Shown here: positions 10,350 to 21,787 of the stretch, piece by piece
How positions within the stretch are numbered: position 1 is the first letter of the stretch
How the letters are laid out: every line of letters starts with the position of its first letter
Origin: Spirogloea muscicola
Taxonomy: Eukaryota; Streptophyta; Zygnematophyceae; Spirogloeales; Spirogloeaceae
Assembly (NCBI GenBank): GCA_009602725.1
Contig: WELB01000084.1
Span: 445,706-480,033 of the forward strand
Length of the DNA stretch: 34,328 nucleotides
Direction of reading: 5' to 3'
The notes under the pieces: generated by a model
What the model was told of the DNA's origin: nothing
The model's input: only the letters and a program-made list of their open reading frames with translations
Database searches by the model: none
Position numbers and translations under genes: made by a program

Positions 10350-13300
10350 ATGGACCTCGCGCTGGAGCTCGGCGTCGGCGTGCCGGCCGCGGCTGGCGGC
10401 NACGGCCACGTGGTCCGCTGAGCTGGCCCGGGCCAAGTCAGCTCCAGTGCCCCTCTCCGGCGCCGGCGGCGGTGGCGGCAATTGCGGCGGCGTTGGCGGC
10501 GACGGCGGCGGCGGCGGCGGCGGCGCAGGCGGCGGCTTCGGCGACGCGTACTGCGGCGTCGCCGTCGCCCGCCTCCCGATACAGCTGCCGCCGCTGTGCG
10601 CCGAGGACGTCGAGACCAGCCAGCTGGCGACGGCAGCCCCGCCGGCGCTGGCAGGCGGCCTGTTGGACGTTAGCAATTCTGACCTTGCCACCTTTGGCAC
10701 CGCCAATGGAACCACTGCCGTCGAGACGGCGCCGCTGGCGGAGGCCGTCGGTGGCGCTGTGAAGGCGGAGGAGAAGGGAAACGAGCGGAGGACCGATAGC
10801 CCAACAACGGCTGCAGTGGCGGAGGCGGCCTGCGTGGTGGTGGAATTAGATGGGCAGGATGTGGCGACGACGACGGCGGCGAGCGACGCTGGCGGAGGGC
10901 AGCGCGGGCGGCACGGCGGCGGCGGCGGCAGCCGTAGTGGCCGTCGGCAGCGGCTGCTGCCGCCGGAGCTCCAGCAGCAGCAGCCGCTGCTTCCGACGGC
11001 GCTGCCGTACCTGGCTCCGCCGCCACCGCCCCCGCCGCCGATTCCACCGCCAACGGCGCTACGGCCGCCAATGCCGCCAATGTACATGTACCCCTTCGCG
11101 CCGCCCTACAGCTTCCCCACGCCGTTGCCGCCGCCCTTTGCCCCGGAGGTCACTGCTGCCTCACCGCCATCAGCCTTGACCTCGGCCATGACCAGGCTTA
11201 GTGGTAGCGGCTACTACCACCAGCTCGTTGGCAGCCTCTGCGCCAGCTGCCGCGCACACGCGCTGCGCCTGGGGCCGCCCTTGTTGTCCAAGCGCCTTGC
11301 GAGCAACACAAAGGGCTCGGCAGGAGGCTTCGAAGCGGAGGACCCCGCCGAGGACCTTGTGCCCATCTTTGCAGACGAGGACATTGTGGACGTCCACAGC
11401 GGCGCAGCGCAGCTGGGCGTAATGGTGCGGGGTCGGCGGCAGAGTGCGGAGCCAGCGGAGGCAGAGGCAGAGGCAGCGGAAGAGGAGGCAGGGTTGGATG
11501 CTCCGGCGATTGCTGGGGTAGCAGCTGTGACTCCTGATGTCGCAGAAGCTGATGGCTGGTGCGACGGTGAGGGCGCCAACGGCGAGGAGGGTGCTGCTAC
11601 AGTAGGCCTCCTTGCCCCTCTTTTCAGACAGTATCCACCTTAGTCACATTATGGCTGCCGACCTTGCTGGCAGGTCTTGCTAGCACAACTTCAGCCGGCG
11701 CGCTTCTGTTAGTGGGGTTCTATGGAATGTAAATTCTTCGCACTGACGATTATGTTGGCTGTGCTGTCTTTGTGGCCTGCACCAGAAGCAGGACCCGCTG
11801 TACGTTCGCTGGGAGGCCTTCGCTCGCCTTGGTCGCCACGCCGTCGACGCTGAGATCCACGCGCGCAGTGTGCGGCGCAGCCGGTCAGTCACAGCCCGGC
11901 CTCGGTCTGTCCACTGTTCATTGGGAAGCCGCTGGAGACGCTGCGGCATTGCGGTGGAGCAAGTTGGCATCACTTCATGAGAAGAGATGTGCACATGCGA
12001 TCAGCTTAGGATATTTCCCCCCTCTTCCGTGCATCTGGTCTGAGGCTATATGGAGCTAAACATGTCAATTTGGGGCTTGCAGAGCATTCAAGCGGCAGCT
12101 GGCGCAGCTCACGGCGCAGCTGAGCCAGCAGGCGGCAGAGCTCGTCGCTGCCCGTGCCGAGCTCGCCCGTCGCGACCGGAGGGCCGCCCACGCCATTCAC
12201 AAGCGCGAGCTTCAGCAGCGGCTGCGGTCCCTGGGGCGGCCCATCACTGCCGCCGATGCTGCGGAGCTGTCCCTGTCGGACTCGGACGACGGCGAGGAGG
12301 ACGGAGTTGCGTTTGCTGCTCCCGCTGCTACTGCTGCCGCTTCAGTCGCTGGCTGGGGCCTTCCCGCCCCAATCCTTGCCAGTGGCTACCCAGCGTGGGG
12401 TCAGGCGGCCGGCACCACACTAGCTGGGTATAGCTACCCGTGGGCGCCACCATACAGAGCTCCGTATCCGCCGTTGCCACTGCCTGCGAGGGGCCCGGGC
12501 AGACCGCGCGACGACACCGGACTTGCTGCCCACGCTCCTCCATCGGCGGTGGAGGCCAAGGGGCGGCGCGGCCGGCCGCCTGGCAGCATGTCCAAGGCCA
12601 GGGCGGCTCTTGCAGGCATGGCAGTGAGCATGCCAACTCCTTCTTTCGGCGAGAACTCCGGGGCTGTGCCTGCGACACCATCGACAGCTTTGTCTGCGCT
12701 GCACAACAGCTCCACCGCGGCGGGCCCGACGTCACCAGCTGGACTCCTGCAGCCGCGACGGTCACGGTTGCTGCCCAGTGAGATCCCGGCTGACTTCTCC
12801 AAGCGCAAGCGCGGGCGTCCTTCCAAGGTGTCAGTTGCGGCAGCAGCGGCAGCTACAACTTCGGCGGATGGGCAGCCAAAGCCCCGCTTCCGGGAGCCCA
12901 GCCCGGCTGAGAAGGCCGAGATGCAGCGAGACCGTGATCGAGTTGCACAGATGGTGAGCAGTATAGGCAGGGCAAATGCGTCGAGCTGTGAATGTTGACA
13001 CTTGTCTTCCTGATTTGGTCTCTGCATTCTGACCTTGTGCTGTGCTCATCACAGCCGTACATGACGTCTTGGGTGCACCTGCATGCCATTCTTGTGCAGA
13101 AGCGCCAGATGCACTCGAGCAATGGCATTCTTGTCTTTGAGTCTCAAGGCATCGGCAACTTCTTGCCCTCAACTGTGGCAGCGTCAGCTATGCAGCCTCC
13201 ACCACAGAGCGGCGTAGAGAAGTCGTTTGGTAATGGTGATCAAATGGCTTCCAAAGCTACCGCTGCATTGGACGAGATGGCTATGAATGCAAACCTTGCG

Positions 13301-13471
13301 GCTGCGGGCGACCACAGCGGCATGGATGAGGACCATGGCCGGCCTGAGGAGCATGTGGAGGAGTACGCAATGGAGGCACGGGACAATGGTGAGGATGCGT
13401 ATGGCATGGAGCACGGCGGTGCTGGCAGCGAGGCATACAGGGATGTTGATATTGTCCTCAACCTCCTGTAA
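10350..13471 (+). CDS. Unrecognised AT-hook / coiled-coil protein
   Basis: I do not recognise the family. Exon model: 10350-11601 (start uncertain), 11792-11883, 12083-12953, 13055-13471, in phase with GT-AG borders; about 860 residues. Exon 1 is Gly/Ala/Pro-rich with PPPPPPPIPPP and MPPMYMYPFAPPYSFPTPLP. Exons 2-3 give LYVRWEAFARLGRHA and then a predicted coiled coil (FKRQLAQLTAQLSQQAAELV onward), followed by an acidic LSDSDDGEEDG. Three AT-hook-like cores follow: RGPGRPRD near 12490, KGRRGRPPGS near 12560 and KRKRGRPSKV near 12805. AT-hooks bind the minor groove of AT-rich DNA, so a nuclear, chromatin-associated role is inferred. Exon 4 is Met/Glu/His-rich and ends VDIVLNLL. ATG 10350 reads MDLALELGVGVP but falls out of frame at the N at 10401; downstream of the N the main frame is open (ATATWSAELARAKS). 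Confidence 0.72.
10401..10401. other. Single undetermined base in exon 1 of the AT-hook gene
   Basis: The frame opened by ATG 10350 and the long frame after the N differ by one position. They agree if the N stands for a multiple of three bases or for none. Confidence 0.9.
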
Positions 13472-14309
13472 GAGGAGGCACTATGACCAGCTCATCGCTT
13501 CTTGTGTTGTTGCCAGCAGTCTCGTTCAATAAATGCGGCTCTATATTTGGCTGTTGCACTAGTTGCTTCAGCTACAGTGTGAAAGCATGCATGATCAGAG
13601 CTGCATCTGTCCCTGACTGGCAAGCAAGCACCAGCTGTGTCAATCCAGAAGGCCACCTTCCTTGGTCCGTGCCTGGTGGCTTACGTGTTGCACGTTCCCA
13701 TGAGGTGTGCCTCTGACCAACAATGAGACACGGCATGTAATTAGACAGGCAGGTGCCAAGTCAGGAGCAGATTAGCAGCCCCTGATGGCCCAGTTGCAGG
13801 GCTGAGCACTCCGCACCATCAGGCCACCACAAGCATACAGTGGCAATGACACGGCGATGCAACGCAGGCAGAGGCTCAGACGCATGCGCAGAGGAGCTGG
13901 TTCAGAATTGGGCATGGTAGTGCAGTGTCAGCTAGAGCAAGCATCTGTATGAAGGAAAACGTCCCCTATGTAGAGACGAGAGGTTGATGCTGTTATCCAG
14001 AGCTACAGGAAATAGGCGCAGGTAACCTTCTCTTAATAAGCTGGTTGTCATTTTACTGGCCAGCTGGGGAGCTGCTTCTCCACGTCTGGTAAACAACGGA
14101 GGGTTGTAGTGGAGTCTGGATGCTGCCACAAGAGGGTAAGGCCTGGCAGGGCTCTGACTACAATCAGCCGACAGACGGTGGAGTCAGGCAGAGAGAAGGG
14201 CTCAGAAGATAATTGAGGCCTAGAGAGGCCAGCCCGAATGGACAGAGTCAGGCGCCCAGTGCCGACCGTGGGGGGCTCATTGTACGAGTGCCCAGAGAAG
14301 AAAGGAATA
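13472..14309. other. Spacer downstream of the AT-hook gene
   Basis: 3' untranslated and intergenic sequence. No open frame of note and no RNA gene seen. Repeat-family sequence begins at about 14310. Confidence 0.5.
13528..13533 (+). promoter_or_regulatory. Possible polyadenylation signal AATAAA
   Basis: AATAAA 57 bases after the AT-hook gene stop codon. Chlorophytes commonly use TGTAA instead, so this may be fortuitous. Confidence 0.25.
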
Positions 14310-14530
14310 GAAGATGCTCGAAGGCCTCAGAAACGCGTCAAAGCACACAGCGACTCAAGTGGCCATCGATGCTCAGTATCCCGTCTTGAGCAGCCGCAGG
14401 TCCGAGAAAGTAGTCTCCGTGTTTTCCTGTCTAAAGCCAGAGGCTGCAGCCAAAGCGCGACCAGCACGCAGACGAAGCGCGTTTGCCATGACCGTTGCAG
14501 CGGCACGGACAGGCGCATACTGTAGCGGGC
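14310..14530 (-). repeat. Dispersed repeat copy, minus strand (SDLRLL type)
   Basis: Minus-strand 14405-14373 reads FSDLRLLKTGY followed by TGA, like the ends of the copies near 32.95, 33.51 and 33.73 kb. The flank beyond the stop (CCACTTGAGTCGCTG) matches the copy at 25.9-26.07 kb. Upstream on the same strand, near 14515-14455, is a weaker copy of the MRLSVPLQRS segment seen at 15.6 and 33.4 kb. Confidence 0.6.
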
Positions 14531-14660
14531 ACGCCCCGCCGGTAAGAGTCAGGACAAACCGTTACATAACCGTAAATGTAAAGCGTCAGTCCTCCAGCCG
14601 ACAGCCACCTATGCATAGGTGGGCCTGCGGGCTTAATCCATGCCCCGTTGTGGCATGGAT

Positions 14661-14865
14661 CTTTCCCTGCAGCGAGCTACTCAGACCTGATGTAGCTCAC
14701 TCGTGGGTACTGAGCTTCCCTCTGCATCGTCTCTGTGTTCTGCAGTGTTTTGTAGTGTAGTCTTTTTTCCGGCTCCTCTTTCTCTGGCTTTGGACATTGT
14801 CCATTATTTTTTTGGGCTGGCTTTGCCAGCCCCTCTTCTCTATGGGCGCGCACTTCTTCTTCTGT
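14661..14865 (+). repeat. Dispersed repeat copy, plus strand, with hairpin and CTT tail
   Basis: Bases 14661-14850 are about 90% identical by eye to 33496-33684 in the same orientation. The copy starts with the element's C-terminal coding-like end, continues through about 100 bases of T-rich 3' sequence to a perfect 8-bp hairpin at 14814-14832 (GGGCTGGC, TTT, GCCAGCCC), and ends in a short CTT run. Confidence 0.75.
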
Positions 14866-14963
14866 TGTGGGCATAGAGCTTTTGGGCTAGCGGGGTGATT
14901 CCCGTCACAATACATAACACGAGCCTGCCGCTTCAAAATCTCTAATTTTTTTTTTCTTTTTTG

Positions 14964-15110
14964 AGAGAAGGGCTCGCCCATTGAGGATAGGGGCTGGAAA
15001 AAGAAGAAGTGGCTCTCCCAATGGGGGCAAGGGCTGTGAGACGCCAGCCCGAAAAGAATTGACAAGGTTCGAAGGGGCCAAACTACGAGCTAAGCAGCGA
15101 CTGTGGGGCC
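14964..15110 (-). repeat. Dispersed repeat, two minus-strand 3' ends
   Basis: 15005-15110 is the reverse complement of about 33010-33147 (CCCAATGGGGGCAAGG, then a CAGCCC hairpin half, then GGTTCGAAGGGGCC). 14964-15001 is a second, shorter 3' end that matches the reverse complement of about 33852-33893 (GGATAGGGGCTGGAAAAAG). Confidence 0.7.
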
Positions 15111-15299
15111 TGAAGAGGCTATGGCAGAAAGAGAGAAAGGCGCGCGGGGCGCATGAAATGAAAAGGGAGGCCAATTCAAGCCAATACACATTTCAAGCAG
15201 AGGCGAGTGCAAACTAAACAAGGCTACATAATATAGAGACCTAAACTAACGTGCCTAAGGTGACATTAGTACCCACGGGAGAGCACAAACAAAATGGAC

Positions 15300-15700
15300 A
15301 AGCTAACTTGGGGAGCTGGAGCGCCGCCACAAAAGCCGGAGGCCCGACTTAGAGCCAAGGCTTGCGAGCGCAGCAAACAAAGCGAGAGCCGCATTCTACA
15401 GTATGCAACTAAGGCCTGTGGAATGCTGGAGTGGCCCAAGCTGCCCCCCCGACATCTACGACGCGCATCAACCAGCCGGGCCAGATGCTGGATCAGAGAG
15501 GACCATTTCAAGCCGTAGCCGCCTGACGAAAGCCGGAGGCCGCAGCGAGAGCACGGCCAGCACGCAGATGCAAGGCGTGGGCCATGGACCGCTGGAGGGA
15601 GACGGACAAGCGCATACGATACACCTGAGCCCACGAGCCAGCGGCGTTGAAGTCAGCCCAGAAAAGCCAGCCAGCCCAGAAAAGAATGTACAAAGGACGA
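15300..15700 (-). repeat. Repeat copy with conserved coding-like segment
   Basis: Minus-strand frame 15693-15508 contains FNAAGSWAQVYRMRLSVSLQ and continues to RAGRALAAASGFRQ. The plus-strand copy at 33351-33548 has the same segment with mostly conservative substitutions. The rest of the stretch is diverged repeat sequence. No reverse transcriptase, transposase or integrase motif is visible. Confidence 0.6.
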
Positions 15701-16108
15701 GAAGGGAAAATCGGCCTGCTCCCCTTGGGACCGTCGGAACACCGCGCTGGAGCGAACGAAATTGAAAGAGCCGGGAGGCGCCGGAAACGGGCGCCGAGCC
15801 AGACCAGGGTGTCGACGGCGGGTAGGTGCCGACGGCGGCAGTATCGGTGTGGCTTCGCGCCCGGTCCCCACTAACACTCGGCTCTCGTTCGCTCATCTCA
15901 GTTCTGATCGCCGACACGGGGGTACTAATTTAAGGGCGCCCTGTCTGCCTAAGCCCGTGGCTCCGCCAAAGTGGTCACGTTCACCCGGCTGGCTTTTACA
16001 ACTGCTCCCTTCAAACCAGCAGCCAGAATGCAGCCTTCCTAACCAGCAGGCGGCACCCCCCGTCCCCCGCCCCACCGTCCCCCGGCGGCGCTCCCCGCGG
16101 CGGCGGCG

Positions 16109-16609
16109 ANGCTGTCGCGGCGCCGGCCGTGGGCGGAGCTGGTGGACCGCTCGGCGCTGGCGCGCCCCGACTCGCTGGGCGAGGCCGCGTCGCGCCTCCG
16201 CCGCAACGTCGCGTACTTCCGCGTCAACTACGCCGTCATCGTCGCCGCCACCGTCGCCCTGGCGCTCCTGTGGCGCCCCATCACGCTGCTGTTCCTCGGC
16301 GGCACCGCCGCGCTGTGGATGTACATCCTGGCGGTGCGCACAGAGCCGCTGGTCATCGCCGGGCGCACGCTGAGCGAGCGCGAGAAGCTCCTGGCGCTCG
16401 CCGCCGTCACGCTGCTCGCCTTCCTCCTCGGCGGCGTCCTCAACGTCCTCATCACCGGCGTCACGGTCGGCGGAGCTGCCTGCGCCCTGCACGCCGCCTG
16501 CCGCATCCCCGACGACCTCTTCCTCGACGACGCCGACGCCGCCGGCGGCTTCCTCGCCGCCTTCCTCGGCGGCGGCTCCACGCCCGCCGGCCTCGTGCCC
16601 CACGTCTAG
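16109..16609 (+). CDS. PRA1 family protein (prenylated Rab acceptor)
   Basis: Small integral membrane protein of ER, Golgi and endosomes that binds prenylated Rab GTPases and helps sort them to membranes. Single exon, about 166 residues. The plant PRA1 pattern is clear: RRPWAELVDRSALARPDSLG, then RRNVAYFRVNYAVIVAA, then two hydrophobic hairpins (VAATVALALLWRPITLLFL and LLALAAVTLLAFLLGGVLNV) separated by a short polar loop, with a Pro/Asp-rich acidic C-terminus. The start is uncertain. The codon at 16109-16111 is A-N-G, which would be ATG if N is T and would give MLSRRRPWAEL. Otherwise the frame is open from 16043 with no ATG. The length suits the family, which usually has 180-220 residues. 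Confidence 0.9.
   Translation, partial: XLSRRRPWAELVDRSALARPDSLGEAASRLRRNVAYFRVNYAVIVAATVALALLWRPITLLFLGGTAALWMYILAVRTEPLVIAGRTLSEREKLLALAAVTLLAFLLGGVLNVLITGVTVGGAACALHAACRIPDDLFLDDADAAGGFLAAFLGGGSTPAGLVPHV
16110..16110. other. Single undetermined base at the PRA1 start
   Basis: The N is the middle base of the only candidate start codon in frame near the PRA1 N-terminus, inside a CGG-rich run. Confidence 0.9.
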
Positions 16610-17460
16610 CCTTGCTCTCCCGCAGCCCATCCAGCCCCATTGTCACGATCTGCTTCTGGACACTAGCTTCTGCTTCTGGCTGCCACTCGTTCTTCTGGCG
16701 CCTCCTGCTGATCCTGGCCGCTCTGCCGACTTCCGAGACCTGCACGGGGCTGCCCTCACGCACCCGCTTGTGGCGTACTCGATTCTGGTCCGATCAGCTG
16801 TACTATGTAGAGGCGCCGACTGCAGTCCACAGATTGCAGCGCCCATCGTCCACTGCTCTCATACTAGAGGCGGGCCACCCCTGAAGCTCGCCAATGTGCA
16901 CTTTGGGCACAGAGGCTGCCTTCGACCTGAAAAGTCTTTACATTCCCTTGGCAACAAGTTTGGTGGGTGTGATGGAATTGATCACGTTGCGGTGGAGCGC
17001 CATTGGCCTCAATCAATGAATGACGACTAAATGGTGAGCCATTTGAGGGCCCGCGACTGAAGACACAGTCTGGCAGCCTGAGCAGTCAATGCTTACTCAA
17101 GAGGGCGCCACCACATGTCGACATCCATAAGATCGATCTCAATCATTACCAAGCCTAAGCCAGAGAGACAGTAGAGGCTAATGCAGCAAGCTTACAGCCT
17201 GGCAACAGTACTGGCGGACAGTGGCACAGTTGCAGGCCCGGAGAAGCTCCTCCCCAGTCGCACCTGTGCCTACCTCCGGCAGCGCTGTTCATAGCCGCCG
17301 GCAGCTGTGGAGGGGCTCAGTACATCTGCAGCCTACCCTCCTGCACCTGCCGGGTTGAGGGTGCAGATTGTGCTGATGTACACACAAGCTTGAGCCGAGC
17401 GCCGTGTCATCCCAAGTGATGGTTGCAAGGAGCGCACGTAGGTAGCCGCCAGGGCTTGGC
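16610..17460. other. Convergent spacer between PRA1 and the U-box gene
   Basis: Holds the two 3' untranslated regions. Open frames are short and unlike any family I know; no RNA gene or repeat family member seen. Confidence 0.5.
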
Positions 17461-20400
17461 TTAGCATCCCTCGTCAACTGCCGCCGCTGCTGCCTCCCCC
17501 GGGACATCTGCCCTAGCACTCTCATTTGTGGCGTCCTCTGCCAGCTGCTGCTCTGCTACTCCAGAGTTCTGCTGCTGCAGCTGCTCCAAGTGTTGCAAGA
17601 GCTGCGCCGCCTTGCGCTTCGCACGCGGCGTCCCAGCCTGCAGCAGTGATGAGAGCGGAGGGACAACGCCCAGCTCCAGCGCCGACTGCGAGTGCGCCAC
17701 CCCGTTGAGGCAGAGCGCCAGCAGAACTGCAGCAGCATTCTCCTTGTTCCGTGGCGTCCCAACTCTGCAAAGCGAAATTTTATCAATTGAGTTTTATGCA
17801 ATATGTCTCCAAAGTTACGCCAGGAGCAAGAGATAACAAGAAGGTAACAGCTTTACACTCTATGCAAGTATAAGGTTAGGCTGCCACAGCTTAGGCAAGA
17901 GATTGACAACCTAGCATCAAGGCGCCAATAGCATAATTGAAGGTCATGCATGGGTTGGCGCTTATACATGCTAAGCAGCCACGTACGCATGGCATGGGCT
18001 GCAAGGAGGAGCAGAAGTCAAATTCGCTTGCTACCTGATCAAGTCAACCAATGCAGGCACGGCTGAGGCCTGGCCAATGGCAGCCCGGCCTTCACTGGCG
18101 GTAGTAAGGATGGCAAGAATTGCTAGGGCCTCATCTGTCATTCCGGCGGTTCGGTCGATCAGCAGGTCCATCAAAGGGGGCACAACGCCAGCCCTTACGG
18201 CAAGCGACTTGTTTCCCTGCAGTAAGGGCACACAATAAATGTAAGGCCCCTTGCTTGTCGTGGCAAGCCCAATATAGACAATCCTCTGAGACTTAACAGT
18301 GCAGAGCTTCAACTATCACGATTTGCCTAGAGTCTGACTATAAAGACGTGATCAATGAAGTGCTCATAAGGAAACACTCAATGGATACGGAGCTTGACGG
18401 CTGCAGGTCATCAGATGGACTTGCTGTACGCAGTGTGTGCCAGGATTTGCTGTTGACAGGTCACAAGCATGTTGAGCTTGCGCCTAAAAAGGTGCTCTCC
18501 CATCGAGACAAGCAGCTCATTCTCCTCATTCAACATCATCCGCAAAGATCCACCAAATTGAATTCAGAATTCTTGCACTAGATGGCAGGCTCTGTACCCC
18601 ATAGATGGACAGGTTGAAGAGCGCCGTGGCTGCGTCCTTCTTCCCGCGCGGGGTGCCTTCTTCCAGCAGCTCCACCAGCGCTGGAATAGCTCCTGAGTTG
18701 CCAATGCTTACTTTGTTGTCATCAACAACAGAGAGGCTGAAGAGCGTCGCTGCTGCATTCTCTCGGGCCTCCATGCTGCCATTCCTCAGCACAGTGACAA
18801 TGGGATCGATAGCGCCGCACTGCACAATCGACGCCTGAAGGCAAGCCAAGGGTCTGATGTCAATGACACCCAACCAAGCAATTTGCGGGGTTGCATCAGT
18901 CAAGACGGAGACCGTCGAGAGCAGGTGACACTCAACCTGGGCAGGCCCAAGGTGCAATTTATGCAAAGCAAATGACAGTCCTCTGAAAGTCACTAACAAT
19001 CCACTAGCAGCAGGTGCCTTGATTTCAATTGCTAATCTGTAGTACCGCTGACCAACCTTGTTGTCTTCATTGATGGAAAGATTTAGAAGGGCAGTCACGG
19101 CATGTTCCTGAGTCTTCTGATCTGGCGAAGTCAAGAGCCCAACGAGCTTGGGGATGGCTCCCGAGCGAGCGATGCAGACGCGGTTCTCCATGCTCTTCTT
19201 GGCCAGCAGGCGGAGCTCGCCGGCTGCTGCTCTTGTCACATCTTACAGACACAATGGAGAGCTGTGTTAAGCCTTGTTACACTTATTGACAGCAGTAATT
19301 AAGCAACCACACAGAAGAGATATCAAGTGACATTCAAGTGACATTGGTTGCACTAACAGCCGATTGATATTCAGGTCATTAGAAGAGTCAACTAAACAGA
19401 TGCTGATGTGAACGATGATGAGGGATGAACGAGCAAAGTGTTGACCCAGTCTTCCAGTTGGACAATCTTCATTCTAGAGTATTAAAGCTCAAATGTGAGG
19501 GAGGACATCAGAAACTTTACTTGCTAGAGTGTAGTACATCACAGAGCAAGCTATGAAGTGCAGGCGACGTGCAATACCTTGTGGCCCGGCTGTGAGTTTC
19601 TCCAGAAGAGTCTTGACAAGAACCTGGTCTGGACCCACTTCCACACCTATGTCCGACGCTGTGCGCCCCATTTTCTGATTGCAGATATCCAGAACAAGCT
19701 AGCGTCAATTTGAGCACATGAAAATGGTCCCCAAAAGTGGTCGCCCTCTTGTCGCAAGTGTCTGTGACTACAAACCCAAAAAGCTGCTGGTGTACCAATT
19801 ACAGTGAAGGAGGGTTACCTTGAGCGCAGGCTTTGAGCCAGGCTTTTTGGGGACCTCCACCCCATTTTCGTCACACCATTGAGCAATGAGGCTGCGGAGA
19901 ACATAGTTGGGGATGAGCACTAGGTGAGATAGCTTCTGTTGCGTCTTTGGACAAGTTCGCTGCCCAGAATCGAGCCACTTCTGGATGCAGGCCCTTTCAT
20001 ATGTCTGCAGCACAAGCCAACAAAGTTCCAGCCGTTAACTCAAATGACGAGATATTTCAAGGTGACAAAGCTGTGATTCAGATGTATCAGTTGTTGCTTG
20101 GAACTGCCAAGACCTATACATTCATGGTACGGTTGAAAATATGCCGCAGACAGTGGCTGCTCCAGGGTAAAGAGTAAAATTGGCAGATGCAACCATGGAT
20201 CCAGGGCCAGATCACAGAGTAAGGGATGTGACAAAGCTATTGTGCACTATCTGCAAAACTTTGACACACAGCACACCCACGCACTTGGTAGCACTGCACA
20301 ACCGTACCTGTCCTGTCGCTACGATCACAGGGTCATGCATCAGCTCTAGCGAGACGGGGCACTTGAAATCCTCTGGCGGCTGCGGAGCGGCGTCAATCCT

Positions 20401-21787
20401 GCTCGATGAGCCCGTGCCATCGTCCCCTGTGTCGCCACCAATGTAGGTCTTCCATTTGCGTAGCAAGGCCAGAGTGACCGACATCTCGTTCTCCGTGATC
20501 GCGGGGTCGAGCTGCCTGACCAGCCTTCGGTCCCGCAGCAAGGCGCGCTGCTTCTGGAGTGCCCTGATGTCCCCCGCTACGGTGTCGACAGCCATGAGGT
20601 CCAGCCGCTCCGCGACTGACTGCATGTCAGACAACGCCAGGCAGCCCTGCCGCTCCTTGGCGAGGAGGTTCTTGATGTCGGTGTAAAGCTGCTCCTCCTG
20701 CGAGTCTGTCGTGCCCTTGGATCGCCTCAGTTGCATGTGGACCAGCTCCACCTGCAGAACAACCGCGGCCCTGTCAACGTCTTATGATGTATGCTGTCCA
20801 GCGACCAGACAGCTGCTGCTGAGCTTGGCTTGCAACGGCGGCTTGAGAGAGCGGCTCCGACATGGTACCTGCTCCTTCGTGTCTTCGGACAAGCCTATCA
20901 ACTCAAGCGGCAACTTGTCCAAGGCAGCGATGAGGTCGCTGGTCACCTCCTGGAACATGGACATGATAAACGGCTGGTTCATCACCTGCACCGAGTCCAC
21001 AACTCCACCAAGCGTCAGCACTCCGAGCACTTCCAGAGGCTTGCTTTAAGACCGAACAGCACAACCCCTGTGATGCATCGCGATCCGATGAGGGCACCCA
21101 GCAAAGTGGGGAGAAGGAGAGCCTGAGAATGGCAGCTCTCTAGAATGAAATGACATCTTAGTTGGCAAATCAATCAGCCATATGATGCAGCCGGTAAGAG
21201 GGCAAAGACGCTGACGACAGCATGCTAGGTCGCAGCCGGAAGCGAGGACGGTTAAAAAACCAATCAAGCGGCGCAGCATCAGTGCCAAGCCCGCAGACCA
21301 GGAAGACCATTACTATGGCGCCGCTGCCAAGACCGCAGGAAGGTAGACTCAAAGGCAGGCGCACAGGTGTGGCTTTGTCAAGCACAGCACATGCGTTCAC
21401 CTCTCAAGAGACCTTCCAGTGCAAGTGCCAGGTGGTGTGGCCTGACAATCGGCCGCTACCGCAACGAACAAGAGAAGGTGGCGCGGCGGGCCGCCTCACC
21501 ATGTAGAGCTTGGAGCCGTCGCGGCATTGCTCGAGGAGCGCGGCGGTGGTCTGCAGCGTGACGTGGAGGTCCTGGAAGGCCTTGAGCACGGTGGGCGCGA
21601 GCGGGAGGTCGCCTTCCCGGACCTCCTCGAAGACCTGCTCCAGGACCTGGATGCGGCGCACCAGCTTGGCGGCGCGCCGGCGGTAGCTCCGCGCCGAGTC
21701 GGCGAGCGCCGCCACCGCCTGCACCGCCTGCAGCAGCGCCACCACCAGCGCCTTGGGCGTCGTCGTCGTCCTCATCTTGGACACCAT
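17461..21787 (-). CDS. U-box E3 ubiquitin ligase with UND and ARM repeats (PUB12/13/14-like)
   Basis: Predicted E3 ligase that recruits a ubiquitin-loaded E2 through its U-box and substrate through ARM repeats. Minus-strand exons: 21787-21500, 20985-20869, 20751-20308, 20004-19819, 19674-19578, 19241-19057, 18834-18598, 18216-18035, 17764-17461; all GT-AG and in phase, 679 residues (PUB12-14 have 610-660). Residues 1-260 are the helical U-box N-terminal domain. The U-box, about 261-335, runs [21 protein letters not shown] across the exon 3-4 junction into [19 protein letters not shown] and [19 protein letters not shown] repeats from about 379 include [48 protein letters not shown] and [17 protein letters not shown]. 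The tail is Gln/Ala/Glu-rich. ATG 21787 is the first in-frame start after an upstream N at 21869; a second Met follows four codons later. Confidence 0.94.

Noticed and set aside
10335-11087. Minus-strand 250-codon frame opposite the AT-hook exon 1
   Set aside because: Low-complexity Pro/Ser/Ala/Gly shadow of the plus-strand frame, which continues in phase into convincing downstream exons.
16129-16884. 251-codon Arg/Pro/His-rich plus frame across PRA1
   Set aside because: Out-of-frame shadow of PRA1, whose own frame shows clear family similarity and membrane segments.
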